64,000 bases of DNA from positions 1 through 64,000 of the forward strand of contig JAFTWU010000017.1 of assembly GCA_017465145.1 (NCBI GenBank). Direction: 5' to 3'. Both the position numbers and the translations under genes were made by a program. The DNA comes from Clostridia bacterium. Lineage in GTDB: Bacteria > Bacillota > Clostridia > Christensenellales > Borkfalkiaceae. The notes beneath the pieces are model-generated. The model ran no database searches. It was not told the origin of the DNA and saw nothing but the letters and a program-made list of their open reading frames with translations. The first letter of the stretch is position 1. Each line of letters begins with the position of its first letter. Below, piece by piece: positions 56,429 to 64,000 of the stretch.

Positions 56429-59400
56429 TTATTTTTCTTCATCGTTGCCGAAGTCTTGAACGTCGCCGTAAACGTATGAATCTAATTGTTCATCTACAAC
56501 CTCTTCCGTTTCATCATTAACTACTTCTTCAGCAGTATTTTCAACGGTAGCAGTATATGGTTCATCGTCTTGAACTTCTTCTTCGACTTTTGCTAATTTT
56601 TTAGCAATTTTTTCAGCTTTCTTCTTATTTTCCTTATCTGTTTTGATACGTGAAGTTACTTTATAATGTGATTTAGCATCAGTCTTATTGCGCCTATGTT
56701 TTCTTAAAATGTTTTTAACGATAAGTGCAACGATAGCCGCTATTAAGCATGCACCAAGTAAAATAGATGAGAAACTTAACCAGAAGGTTGAAGGATCAGT
56801 ACTTTGAGTGCAACCAGCGCTTTCCTTATCATCTTCTACGATGGTTGAATAGGGGTCGCTAACGATAGGATTAATAGAGCCGAATAAACCGTATACAGTA
56901 TTTTCGTTCTTAGCCCAAACGTAATTTGCGTCGTAAGAAATTGCTTGGTCTGGATAATCTTTGTTGAACGCTCTTTCGCTATCGGTTAATTCACGTTGAT
57001 ATGCGTAAAGGGTATCGTTTGCACCTGTAAAGTCTTTGTTGTATAGGGGAGCGGTTTCAAGAGTGAAAGCGTCTGCCCATCTAGCTTGTTCAGTAAATGC
57101 TGATGTGGTTGAAATAGAAATTGATTTAACGAATACAAAGCCGGTTGATTTTTCACTGCCCGCTCTATCACCGTTCCAAATTTCAACACGGAAATCTTTT
57201 TCTTCAGCGCCCGTGCCTAAATAGAATTCTAGGTTAACCCAACCGTCGTCGGTTGCATTGCACATATCTTCGGTAACCTTAAGTTCATAGGTTAGGGCAG
57301 AGCCGTCAACTGCTGTGCCTTTTGCATTGGTACCCGTTTGTAAGCCTTCGCTAGTGTTAACGGTGAAGTCTGCAAATTTCATAACGCTGATATCAGAAAG
57401 GTCAACTAGGTAAACTTTTGCAAATGCGTTTGCGCCTGAAACCTTAAGGGTTACTGAAACTTTTGCATTTGCACTCTTAGCAACTGAATATTTAGTGCCT
57501 ACAAAACCGTAGTTATCTGCGGTGCTGTTGTAAATCATAATAGGTTGAATATCGTCGCCACTGTGATTTAATGCGGTAGCAATATCCGTGCCAATCGTGT
57601 AGTTGTTAATATATTTAGTGTTAATCAAGCCGGCATAGTTACCGTTGCCATCACCGTCTTTACCGCTACGTGTATTGATAGCACTCTTAGTGCCTTCTTT
57701 GTTTACGTAAACGTGGTCGGCTTCAATACCTTTATAAGCATCGATATCGGTGGGGGCGAAAAGAATTTCGCCTACTTGAGCGTTAGAAGGATTAATTGCA
57801 TAGGTGGTCGCTTTATCTTCTTCATAAGCATTTTCGTGTGTGTAACCAGAATATAAAGATACGGTTGAATATACGCCTAAATTAAAGAAAGAATATAAAC
57901 CGTAGCCATCTTCGGTTGATTCGGGAATAGCGCCTTGCTTTATAACTGGGGCAGTAATTTGGATATTACCGCTTGCATATTCGTAAGGGTTGGTTAAAGT
58001 TGAAATAGAAGTGGGACCAACGACAAGTTCTAAATAGAATTGTCTGTTAGCAGCGGTTGAGTCGGTAAAGTTGTTTTTAACTAAAAGTGAAACTCTTTGC
58101 CAATCTTCTGCTTCAGTAATGGTAATACCAACGTCGCGTTTTTTATCAATAGTATTGTTAGAATTGATTGGGTCAACTAAAACGTCGTGGAATAAAACGG
58201 TAAGGTCAGAACTGCAGAAAGCTGCGGCATCTAGCTTAACGTAGAAAGAAATATAAGTATATTCGTTTCCAGCGGTAGCGTCAACAACGAAGTTAGAAGA
58301 ACCATCTTTTAATAATACCGTGTAACCAGCTTTCGTAACGTCTAGGTTAAGAACTTTTGATGCGTAGGGGAAAGCGGTTGCATCTGCACTATTAATTGTT
58401 GCGGTAACGCTTGATTCATCAAGTTTGCCGGTTAATTGACCGTTGCCATCCGTAATATTTGATTTAGTGAAGAAGTAGTTGTCGTTTTCTTGATTTACAC
58501 CGGTAGGAGCGGTTGCAAATGTTTTTTCGGTAAAATAGCTTGAATCGTAAGAATTCTTAAAGTTCATATCGTATTTAACGATTGCACCTTCAGTAACGTT
58601 AGGGTCACTATTGATGGTGGTAACTTTATATTCAGTTTCGCTTTCAGCGTTATAAGAGAAATTGTTTACGTAATCTAACGTAACACCAGATTCAACGCTA
58701 TCTAAAACTTCATAGGTAATACCATCGAAATAAGCGGTACCTTCAGTAGTTTTGCTATAATTTGAACCAGCAACACCATAACCAAGACCTAAAGTTAATG
58801 AAATTGTCGTATCGTATTCTTCGTCAGCGGTTACGTAAAGGGTGTATTTCGTCCATTCGGTATCTTTAATGTTGCTAATTTTGAAATCTGCTTGTTGTTG
58901 ACCATTAATGGTGTTCGTTACGCGAATATTTGCACCGAAGTTACCATCGGGGTTATATGACTTAAGGTTTGCAGTTTTAACCCAAACGGTTATTTTTGCA
59001 ACCTTACCTTTTTCAATGGTTACAGTTGATGATGAAGAAATCTTTTGTGCAGTACCATAGTCTAAGTCGCCGTTTAGATAGTTGTTAATCATATAAACGT
59101 TGCTATCTTTTGAAAGAGCGGGGGACTTACCGGGATTTGCAAAGGTTGTATCGATGTAATTTTCTTTTACGTATTCATAGAATTTTTCATCGTAATTTTC
59201 ATCGCCTTTGTTAATGCCGTTTTGTGAAAGTACGCCTTCAACGATACTGTCGGTATAAGAGCTGTGAATACGGCGGAGATAAGATTTGAAATCGTTATCT
59301 TTATAGAAAGTTTTGCAAAGTTCTGCCCAGCCGTCTGCCGTTACGTCTATAACGCCTGATGCAATAGTAGAAGACGTTGCAGAATTATCACGGCTTAATG

Positions 59401-59638
59401 ACCAACCGGTAGGGCTGCTAGCGGGGAACTTTGATAAATCGGTATTAGCTTGACCGTAAGAGAAGTTTGCATTGACAATTTCACCCTTATCTACGTCGGT
59501 ATAGGTGTATTTAGGAGCTTCTGCAGTTCCATCTGGTTTAGAGCATGCAGTAGTAAACACCATCACGAAAGACATGATGCATATTAAAGCCAACGTAAGT
59601 AAGTATCCGATTTTTTTGGTAAAAGTTTTCTTCGTCAT
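56429..59638 (-). CDS. Giant surface protein with lipoprotein-type signal and C-terminal membrane anchor
   Basis: This 1069-residue protein starts MTKKTFTKKIGYLLTLALI and has a signal segment ending in TTAC, a lipobox-like site. About 930 residues of extracellular beta-rich sequence follow. They contain repeated jelly-roll-type (CBM-like) domains, each with strands such as ITVWVKTANLK, DTEWTKYTLYVTAD, YTYISFYVKLDA and GWVNLEFYLG. Near the C-terminus a membrane helix (SSILLGACLIAAIVALIVKN) is followed by a basic-then-acidic cytoplasmic tail. ATG 59638 has AAAGGTGA upstream. No enzyme motif is visible. It may bind glycans or act as a cell-surface scaffold; this is inference. Confidence 0.78.
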   Translation of the reverse strand: MTKKTFTKKIGYLLTLALICIMSFVMVFTTACSKPDGTAEAPKYTYTDVDKGEIVNANFSYGQANTDLSKFPASSPTGWSLSRDNSATSSTIASGVIDVTADGWAELCKTFYKDNDFKSYLRRIHSSYTDSIVEGVLSQNGINKGDENYDEKFYEYVKENYIDTTFANPGKSPALSKDSNVYMINNYLNGDLDYGTAQKISSSSTVTIEKGKVAKITVWVKTANLKSYNPDGNFGANIRVTNTINGQQQADFKISNIKDTEWTKYTLYVTADEEYDTTISLTLGLGYGVAGSNYSKTTEGTAYFDGITYEVLDSVESGVTLDYVNNFSYNAESETEYKVTTINSDPNVTEGAIVKYDMNFKNSYDSSYFTEKTFATAPTGVNQENDNYFFTKSNITDGNGQLTGKLDESSVTATINSADATAFPYASKVLNLDVTKAGYTVLLKDGSSNFVVDATAGNEYTYISFYVKLDAAAFCSSDLTVLFHDVLVDPINSNNTIDKKRDVGITITEAEDWQRVSLLVKNNFTDSTAANRQFYLELVVGPTSISTLTNPYEYASGNIQITAPVIKQGAIPESTEDGYGLYSFFNLGVYSTVSLYSGYTHENAYEEDKATTYAINPSNAQVGEILFAPTDIDAYKGIEADHVYVNKEGTKSAINTRSGKDGDGNGNYAGLINTKYINNYTIGTDIATALNHSGDDIQPIMIYNSTADNYGFVGTKYSVAKSANAKVSVTLKVSGANAFAKVYLVDLSDISVMKFADFTVNTSEGLQTGTNAKGTAVDGSALTYELKVTEDMCNATDDGWVNLEFYLGTGAEEKDFRVEIWNGDRAGSEKSTGFVFVKSISISTTSAFTEQARWADAFTLETAPLYNKDFTGANDTLYAYQRELTDSERAFNKDYPDQAISYDANYVWAKNENTVYGLFGSINPIVSDPYSTIVEDDKESAGCTQSTDPSTFWLSFSSILLGACLIAAIVALIVKNILRKHRRNKTDAKSHYKVTSRIKTDKENKKKAEKIAKKLAKVEEEVQDDEPYTATVENTAEEVVNDETEEVVDEQLDSYVYGDVQDFGNDEEK

Positions 59639-59802
59639 ATATTCACCTTTAATTGAGTTGATGTTTGCAATGTTATTTATTAAAAATAAATACCGAAAAC
59701 AATTATATAATATTTTGCCCCAAATTGCAACATAAAAAAGATACTTTAGAAGCAAAAAAAGTAAATTATGTTAAAAAATGTTATATTGCACATAATTTTT
59801 TT

Positions 59803-60216
59803 ATGACAACAAACAGATTTATAAAAGAAAGTATAAAAGTTGGGGAAAATAAAAAGAATTATCCAACGAAAAAGAAAATGCTTATAGCAGGTTTAATAAC
59901 CGGTTTCTTAAATGGTTTATTCGGTGGTGGCGGGGGAATGCTTTTAGTTCCCATGCTTACCGAAAGTATGGGGCTTGAAGTAAAAAAAGCACACGCAACT
60001 GCAATTATGATTATTCTTCCATTGTCGATTTTTAGCAGTTTTTTCTATCTATTTAATGGTAGTTTCAACTTGACGCTTGGTTTACCCGTTTCTTTGGGGG
60101 TAATCGCTGGCGGTGTTGTTGGCGCGCTACTTTTAAAAATAATTACACCTAAAAAAGTTTCAATCATTTTTTACGTTTTGATGGCTGTTGCAGGCTTAAA
60201 AATGCTATTGTTTTAA
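59803..60216 (+). CDS. TauE/SafE (TSUP) permease, N-terminal half
   Basis: This protein of about 137 residues is half of a sulfite exporter TauE/SafE-type permease. It has four membrane segments and the hallmark GLFGGGGGMLLVPM. ATG 59803 is uncertain; no ribosome site is seen, and ATG 59878 would leave 112 residues, closer to other half-size proteins. The second half is encoded 15 bp downstream. The pair should assemble into one transporter for an organic or inorganic sulfur compound or other anion. Confidence 0.78.
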   Translation: MTTNRFIKESIKVGENKKNYPTKKKMLIAGLITGFLNGLFGGGGGMLLVPMLTESMGLEVKKAHATAIMIILPLSIFSSFFYLFNGSFNLTLGLPVSLGVIAGGVVGALLLKIITPKKVSIIFYVLMAVAGLKMLLF

Positions 60217-60231
60217 GAAAGGGGTTTTAAA

Positions 60232-60600
60232 ATGTTTATTCTATACGCGATTGGTGGCTTTGCAGGTGGTGTACTTGGTGGAATGGGTATGGGTGGTGGA
60301 ACTATTTTAATACCGATTCTGCACATCTTTTTTGGGGCGCAGCAACATACGGCGCAGGCGATAAATTTAATAAGTTTTATTCCTATGGCTGTCGTGGCTA
60401 TAATATTGCACGCTAAAAATAAATTAATTGACTTTAACGTTGTTTTTCCAATAGTGATTTCGGGATTATTGTCTTGTGGTGTTGGGGCGTTAGTTGCGAA
60501 ATTTTTAAGCGGGCAAATATTAACGCGATGTTTCGGTGGTTTTTTGTTTGTTTTATCCTTGTTTGGTTTCAAAAATATCATTATGAAAAAGGAAAATTGA
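60232..60600 (+). CDS. TauE/SafE (TSUP) permease, C-terminal half
   Basis: This 122-residue protein is the second TSUP half, with four membrane segments and the repeated motif GVLGGMGMGGGTILIP. That is the internal repeat of full-length TSUP proteins. AGAAAGGGG lies 6-14 nt upstream of ATG 60232. The halves are separate genes with a 15-bp gap and a proper ribosome site, so this is a split arrangement and not a frameshift. Confidence 0.83.
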   Translation: MFILYAIGGFAGGVLGGMGMGGGTILIPILHIFFGAQQHTAQAINLISFIPMAVVAIILHAKNKLIDFNVVFPIVISGLLSCGVGALVAKFLSGQILTRCFGGFLFVLSLFGFKNIIMKKEN

Positions 60601-60690
60601 ACAAATTAAATTTCAATTAAATATATTGTAATTTTTGTCAGTTAAACAATAGTGATTTTAATTAAAAAAATTCTTAAAAAATTTAAAAAA

Positions 60691-60744
60691 GGGTCTATAC
60701 AAACACAAGATGTTGTGCTATAATATGAAATGTATAGACTACCC
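60691..60744 (+). repeat. Nested inverted repeats around the ppx/gppA promoter
   Basis: The outer arms GGGTCTATACA (60691-60701) and TGTATAGACTACCC (60731-60744, with a TA insertion) flank an inner CACAA-GATG-TTGTG (60704-60717). The -10 box lies between the arms. The layout looks like an operator. Confidence 0.5.
60696..60724 (+). promoter_or_regulatory. Promoter of the Ppx/GppA gene (extended -10)
   Basis: TATACA (60696-60701) and TATAAT (60719-60724) are 17 bp apart, with TGC directly before the -10 box. It leaves a leader of about 110 nt. Confidence 0.6.
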
Positions 60745-60840
60745 ATATGTTTTTTGCGATATTATTAAAGTTTTTGCAAAAAGCATATTCGTGTCGGTAG
60801 GCAGATTTTAACGAAAATTTTTAAGAGATGGTGAATTAAA

Positions 60841-62355
60841 TTGGAAAAAATTGCTATTATTGACTTGGGCTCGAACACCGCTAGATTAATGCTCGTTGAA
60901 GTTAGTGAAAACGGGTATTTTCAAATTTTTGACCAGCTTAAAGAAGCGCCTCGCCTTGGCGAAGGTATGGAAAAAGACGGTTTTTTAAAGCCTGCCAGAA
61001 TACAAGAAACTATTAAAACACTTAAAATGTTCCGTAAGTTATGTGACGTTAACGGGATAGAACGCGTAATTGCAGTTGCAACCGCGGCTGTTAGGCGCGC
61101 AAAAAATCAACGTAGCTTTTTAGATGAAGTTTCTGCAACTTGCGGTATTAAACTTCGCGTGTTAACTGCGGAAGAAGAAGCCCTTTACGTTTACCGTGGC
61201 GTTGTAAACACTATGGACGTTATGAAGGGTATAATTTTTGAAATTGGTGGCGGTAGTACTAAAATCGTTCATTACAATAGAAGAAACCTATTAAATTACG
61301 AAACGTTACCTTTTGGTGCTATTACGCTTACAGAACTTTTTGGTGGAGAAGGCGTTTCATCAGAAGAATGCTGTGCAAAAATCGAAGCGTTCTTTACTGA
61401 ACAATTAAAGAAAATTGAATGGCTTAAAGACGTTGACCCTGAAACTCAACTTATCGGTGTTGGCGGTTCTTTCCGTAACCTTTGCCGTATGACGAAGATT
61501 ATGAAAAAGTATCCTTTAAAAGCTATTCATAACTACGTTGTAACCGACAACGATTTTAACCACGTTTACGACCTTTTGAAAGGCTTAGAATTAGACAGAA
61601 AGAAGAAGATTAAAGGTCTATCAAGTGGTAGAGCGGATATATTGCCAAGCGCACTTGCCGCTATTTCTGCATTTAAAAAATATATGAATTTAGGCAATAT
61701 CGTCGTTTCTGGTAGTGGTTTAAGAACGGGTATCATGTTTAATTATGCCGTTCCTACTACTGCTGATAAACCTATTTCAGACGTTTTGACTTATAGCTTA
61801 AATTCAACCGTTCATTTCTTTGGCTGTAACGTAAAACATACAGAACAAGTTGTTAATTTGTCCGTTCAATTATTTAAGCAACTTCGCGTGTTGCACAAAT
61901 TCCCACGTCAACACTTAAAAATTCTTAAAGTTGCTGCATATTTATACGAAACGGGTACGAAAGTTGGGTTCTATAACTTTGAAAAACATAGCGGATACGT
62001 TATATTGAACTCTAATTTATACGGTATTAGTCATAGAGATATGGTTTTAGCGTCTTTCGTTGCTGCAAGCACGTCTATTGAAGATATCAATATGTACGAA
62101 TGGTCTCGCTATCGCGATTTAGTTACCGATGAAGATATTGATGCTGTTAGAAAACTTGGTATTATGCTAAGGACTGCAAAGTATCTTGATAGAAGTTTAT
62201 CTTCTGTCGTTAAGGGTATTAACTGTGATATTTTGGGCGATTCAGTTATAATGAAAACGGAAATTGACGGTGACGCAACCCTGGAAATTAATTCAGCTAT
62301 GGATATTTCTTCTGATTTTAGAAGGATATTTAAGAAAAATCTTGAAATTCTTTAA
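60841..62355 (+). CDS. Ppx/GppA exopolyphosphatase/pppGpp phosphatase
   Basis: This 504-residue protein has an actin-fold phosphatase domain (IIDLGSNTARLMLVEV, AVATAAVRRAKN, FEIGGGSTKIVHY, GVGGSFRNL) and a C-terminal HD-type helical domain (about 320-504). Ppx/GppA enzymes hydrolyse polyphosphate or pppGpp. It starts with TTG 60841 with a GGTG ribosome site 9-12 nt upstream. The promoter region with nested inverted repeats suggests specific control. Confidence 0.9.
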   Translation: MEKIAIIDLGSNTARLMLVEVSENGYFQIFDQLKEAPRLGEGMEKDGFLKPARIQETIKTLKMFRKLCDVNGIERVIAVATAAVRRAKNQRSFLDEVSATCGIKLRVLTAEEEALYVYRGVVNTMDVMKGIIFEIGGGSTKIVHYNRRNLLNYETLPFGAITLTELFGGEGVSSEECCAKIEAFFTEQLKKIEWLKDVDPETQLIGVGGSFRNLCRMTKIMKKYPLKAIHNYVVTDNDFNHVYDLLKGLELDRKKKIKGLSSGRADILPSALAAISAFKKYMNLGNIVVSGSGLRTGIMFNYAVPTTADKPISDVLTYSLNSTVHFFGCNVKHTEQVVNLSVQLFKQLRVLHKFPRQHLKILKVAAYLYETGTKVGFYNFEKHSGYVILNSNLYGISHRDMVLASFVAASTSIEDINMYEWSRYRDLVTDEDIDAVRKLGIMLRTAKYLDRSLSSVVKGINCDILGDSVIMKTEIDGDATLEINSAMDISSDFRRIFKKNLEIL

Positions 62356-62375
62356 TTTACTATAAATAACTTTAA

Positions 62376-62397
62376 TGCGCCACGAAGTTGTGGCGCA
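62376..62397. repeat. Stem-loop TGCGCCAC/GTGGCGCA between ppx and mreB-like gene
   Basis: A perfect 8-bp GC-rich stem with a 6-nt loop. It lacks a T-run, so it is more likely an mRNA processing or stability element than a terminator. Confidence 0.4.
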
Positions 62398-62420
62398 TAA
62401 ATATTAACAAAAGGTGAGTT

Positions 62421-63428
62421 ATGGCAAAAGAAAAGCTTGCTATTGATTTTGATAGCGCTATTACGAATATTTATAAGCTTGGTAGTGGCTTAGTTTTAAG
62501 TGAGCCAACTGTTGCAGCAACTAACGACGATGCTAAATGTGAAGTAAAAGCTATTGGGATAGATGCTAATAAGCTTATAGGTAAAACTGCAAAAAACACT
62601 AAGATAGTTTTTCCCGTATACGAAGGCGAAATCGTTAACGAACGCGTTGCTACCGGTTTGTTACGTGGTTTTTTAAATAAAATAGAAGCAAAAACGGGTG
62701 TTTTTTCGGGTGCTACGGCTGTTTTTGCAGTTCCTTGTGGCGTTACCGCGGATATTATAGAAAAATTTAGAAACGTTGCTATTTCTTGTGGTATAAGAAA
62801 ATCTTATTTTGTTGAAGCGCCCGTATTATCTGCGCTTGGGCAAAGAATTCCTCTAACAGATTCATCACCAAGTTTTATTATTGATATGGCAGGTGGTACT
62901 ACTAATATTGCCGCAGTATCACTTGATGGTATTATTACCGGTGTTTCAGTTAATTTTGGATATAATAAAATAAGCACAGATATTATTGACTACGTTTCGG
63001 ATTCTTATGGATTGCAAATAGGACTTCTTACTGCAGATAGACTTCGCAAAGAAATTGCTAGTTTAGAAGACGGGGATATGTTGTCTCTCACCGTTAACGG
63101 CAGAAACGTTAATAGTGGCAAGCCTATGTCGGCTATTGTTAGTGCAGCTAAAATAGCAGAACCTGTTAAAGCATATTACGATAAAATAAGTGAAATTGCT
63201 ATAGAAGTACTAAAGAAATTGCCACCCGAAGTTTCTGCTGAAATTCGCCGTGCAGGTATTTACGTTTCAGGTGGCGGTTCTACCGTTTACGGTTTAGAAG
63301 GATATTATGCAGATAAGTTTGGCATGAACGTTAATATTGCTGAACACGGATTAATGTCCGTTGCTCTTGGCGGTGGTGTTCTTCTTGGTAATAGCGATTT
63401 ATTGAAAAAACTTGCCGTAGAATGCTAA
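62421..63428 (+). CDS. Divergent MreB-like actin-family protein
   Basis: This 335-residue protein aligns with MreB throughout: LAIDFDSAITNIYKLGSGLVLSEP at the start, given by position (residues 6-29), FIIDMAGGTTNIAAVSLDG (phosphate 2) and SGGGSTVYGLEGYYADKFG (adenosine). The phosphate-1 loop, DLGTANT in MreB, reads DFDSAIT here and lacks the glycine. That may weaken ATP binding. MreB organises cell-wall synthesis at the membrane. It lies between a Ppx/GppA gene and minD. FtsA or PilM are less likely. Confidence 0.8.
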   Translation: MAKEKLAIDFDSAITNIYKLGSGLVLSEPTVAATNDDAKCEVKAIGIDANKLIGKTAKNTKIVFPVYEGEIVNERVATGLLRGFLNKIEAKTGVFSGATAVFAVPCGVTADIIEKFRNVAISCGIRKSYFVEAPVLSALGQRIPLTDSSPSFIIDMAGGTTNIAAVSLDGIITGVSVNFGYNKISTDIIDYVSDSYGLQIGLLTADRLRKEIASLEDGDMLSLTVNGRNVNSGKPMSAIVSAAKIAEPVKAYYDKISEIAIEVLKKLPPEVSAEIRRAGIYVSGGGSTVYGLEGYYADKFGMNVNIAEHGLMSVALGGGVLLGNSDLLKKLAVEC

Positions 63429-63473
63429 TTTTTTAATTTTAATTTAACTTCAAAACTAAATTGACTTTATAAT

Positions 63474-63514
63474 GCGTATTTTGTGATTTTCTTACAAAAT
63501 ACGCTTATTTTTTT
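63474..63514 (+). terminator. Terminator between mreB-like gene and minD
   Basis: GCGTATTTTGT/ACAAAATACGC 11-bp stem with a 9-nt loop, then TTATTTTTTTT. Confidence 0.88.
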
Positions 63515-63552
63515 GTGTAAAATAAAAGTGTATATTCATTTTAGGTAGTTTT

Positions 63553-64000
63553 ATGGCGAAAAAAATAGTTATAACGTCGGGTAAAGGTGGCGTAGGTAAA
63601 ACAACTGTTACTGCAAATCTTGGTAGAGCTCTAAGTAATTTAGGTGAAAGAGTTCTATTATTAGACGTTGATTTTGGTTTAAATAATTTAGACGTCGTAA
63701 TGGGGCTGGATGGGAACGTTTTATACGATATATCCGACGTTATTGAAGGTAGGTGCCGTATTAAGCAAGCGCTTGTGCAAGACGGCGCAAAAAGAAATCT
63801 ATTTTTATTATCTTCAAATAATTGTGGTATAAATAATAATATCTCAGGTCAAAACATAAAGTTGATTTTGGAAAATTTATCTCCAAATTTTGATTATATT
63901 TTAATTGATTGCCCAGCGGGAATAGATATAGGCTTTCACCGTGCAGTTGCATGTGCAGATGAAGCACTTGTCGTTGTTACCCCGTCTCTTTCAAGCATTC
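63553..64000 (+). CDS. minD: Septum site-determining ATPase MinD (5' part)
   Basis: The reading frame is open to the end of the window, giving 149 residues of the usual 265. The deviant Walker A is SGKGGVGKTTV near residues 9-18 (both lysines present). LLLDVDFGLNNLDVVMGL and DYILIDCPAGI follow. It should hold MinC at the poles or otherwise control septum placement. TAGGTAG precedes ATG 63553. minC, which usually comes just before it, is not present. Confidence 0.93.
   Translation, partial: MAKKIVITSGKGGVGKTTVTANLGRALSNLGERVLLLDVDFGLNNLDVVMGLDGNVLYDISDVIEGRCRIKQALVQDGAKRNLFLLSSNNCGINNNISGQNIKLILENLSPNFDYILIDCPAGIDIGFHRAVACADEALVVVTPSLSSI

Noticed and set aside
62376..62397. GC-rich stem-loop as a terminator after the ppx/gppA gene
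   Set aside because: No T-run follows, so I list it only as a stem-loop.

Overview
This window looks like a chromosomal segment of an uncultured, AT-rich, endospore-forming member of the Clostridia (Bacillota), probably gut-associated. The evidence is gene content and order, not a database match. The helicase-ligase pair, the yicC-gmk-rpoZ-priA-def-fmt-rsmB-rlmN-rsgA-rpe block, rpmE-DUF1385-prmC-prfA, mrnC-rlmB-sigH and dnaX-ybaB-recR are all classic Firmicutes neighbourhoods. SpoVM, SigH and CwlD point to sporulation. GH20, hexuronate and amino-sugar-type genes suit a gut glycan user.

Layout. (1) 1-1275: a minus-strand tRNA-Val and a ROK glucokinase, transcribed divergently. (2) 1279-3800: an accessory cassette with a structured RNA region that has its own promoter and terminator, an EcoRI-family adenine methyltransferase and a DUF262-HNH nuclease. 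Its codon habits differ from the surrounding genes. (3) 3807-7942: an AraC regulator divergent from an atypical ROK protein, a SIS-domain protein and a cytoplasmic CBM9-like protein. (4) 7980-9682: a pyridoxal kinase and an SDR on the minus strand. (5) 9847-23474: a long core block for replication, repair, translation and ribosome maturation, ending in a 23-codon spoVM. (6) 23581-33629: an MDR dehydrogenase without zinc ligands, rpmE, a DUF1385-PrmC fusion, prfA, and amino-acid genes (aminotransferase, candidate Re-citrate synthase, thrC, trpS). (7) 33631-39511: a DUF5685 / J-like Cys-rich protein / membrane protein trio, rlmD, a cyclophilin and GH20. (8) 39717-47415: a complete galacturonate-to-pyruvate operon (uxaB, uxaA, uxaC, eda, kdgK) with two YitT membrane proteins woven in. 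(9) 47597-53803: cwlD, mrnC, rlmB, sigH, dnaX, ybaB, recR, gpsA. (10) 53863-64000: a WYL regulator, murG, a very large surface protein anchored at both ends, a split TauE/SafE permease, a Ppx/GppA phosphatase, a divergent MreB and the 5' part of minD.

How it fits together. Most of the plus strand is housekeeping. The hexuronate operon converts galacturonate through tagaturonate, altronate, KDG and KDPG to pyruvate and glyceraldehyde-3-phosphate. No conventional sugar transporter is present, so the YitT proteins are the only membrane candidates inside it. The most likely novel or under-described items are the methyltransferase/DUF262-HNH cassette with its structured RNA leader, the DUF5685/J-like/Cys-rich trio, the YitT-uronate coupling, and the giant doubly anchored surface protein. 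No insertion sequence, prophage, CRISPR array or rRNA gene was seen.
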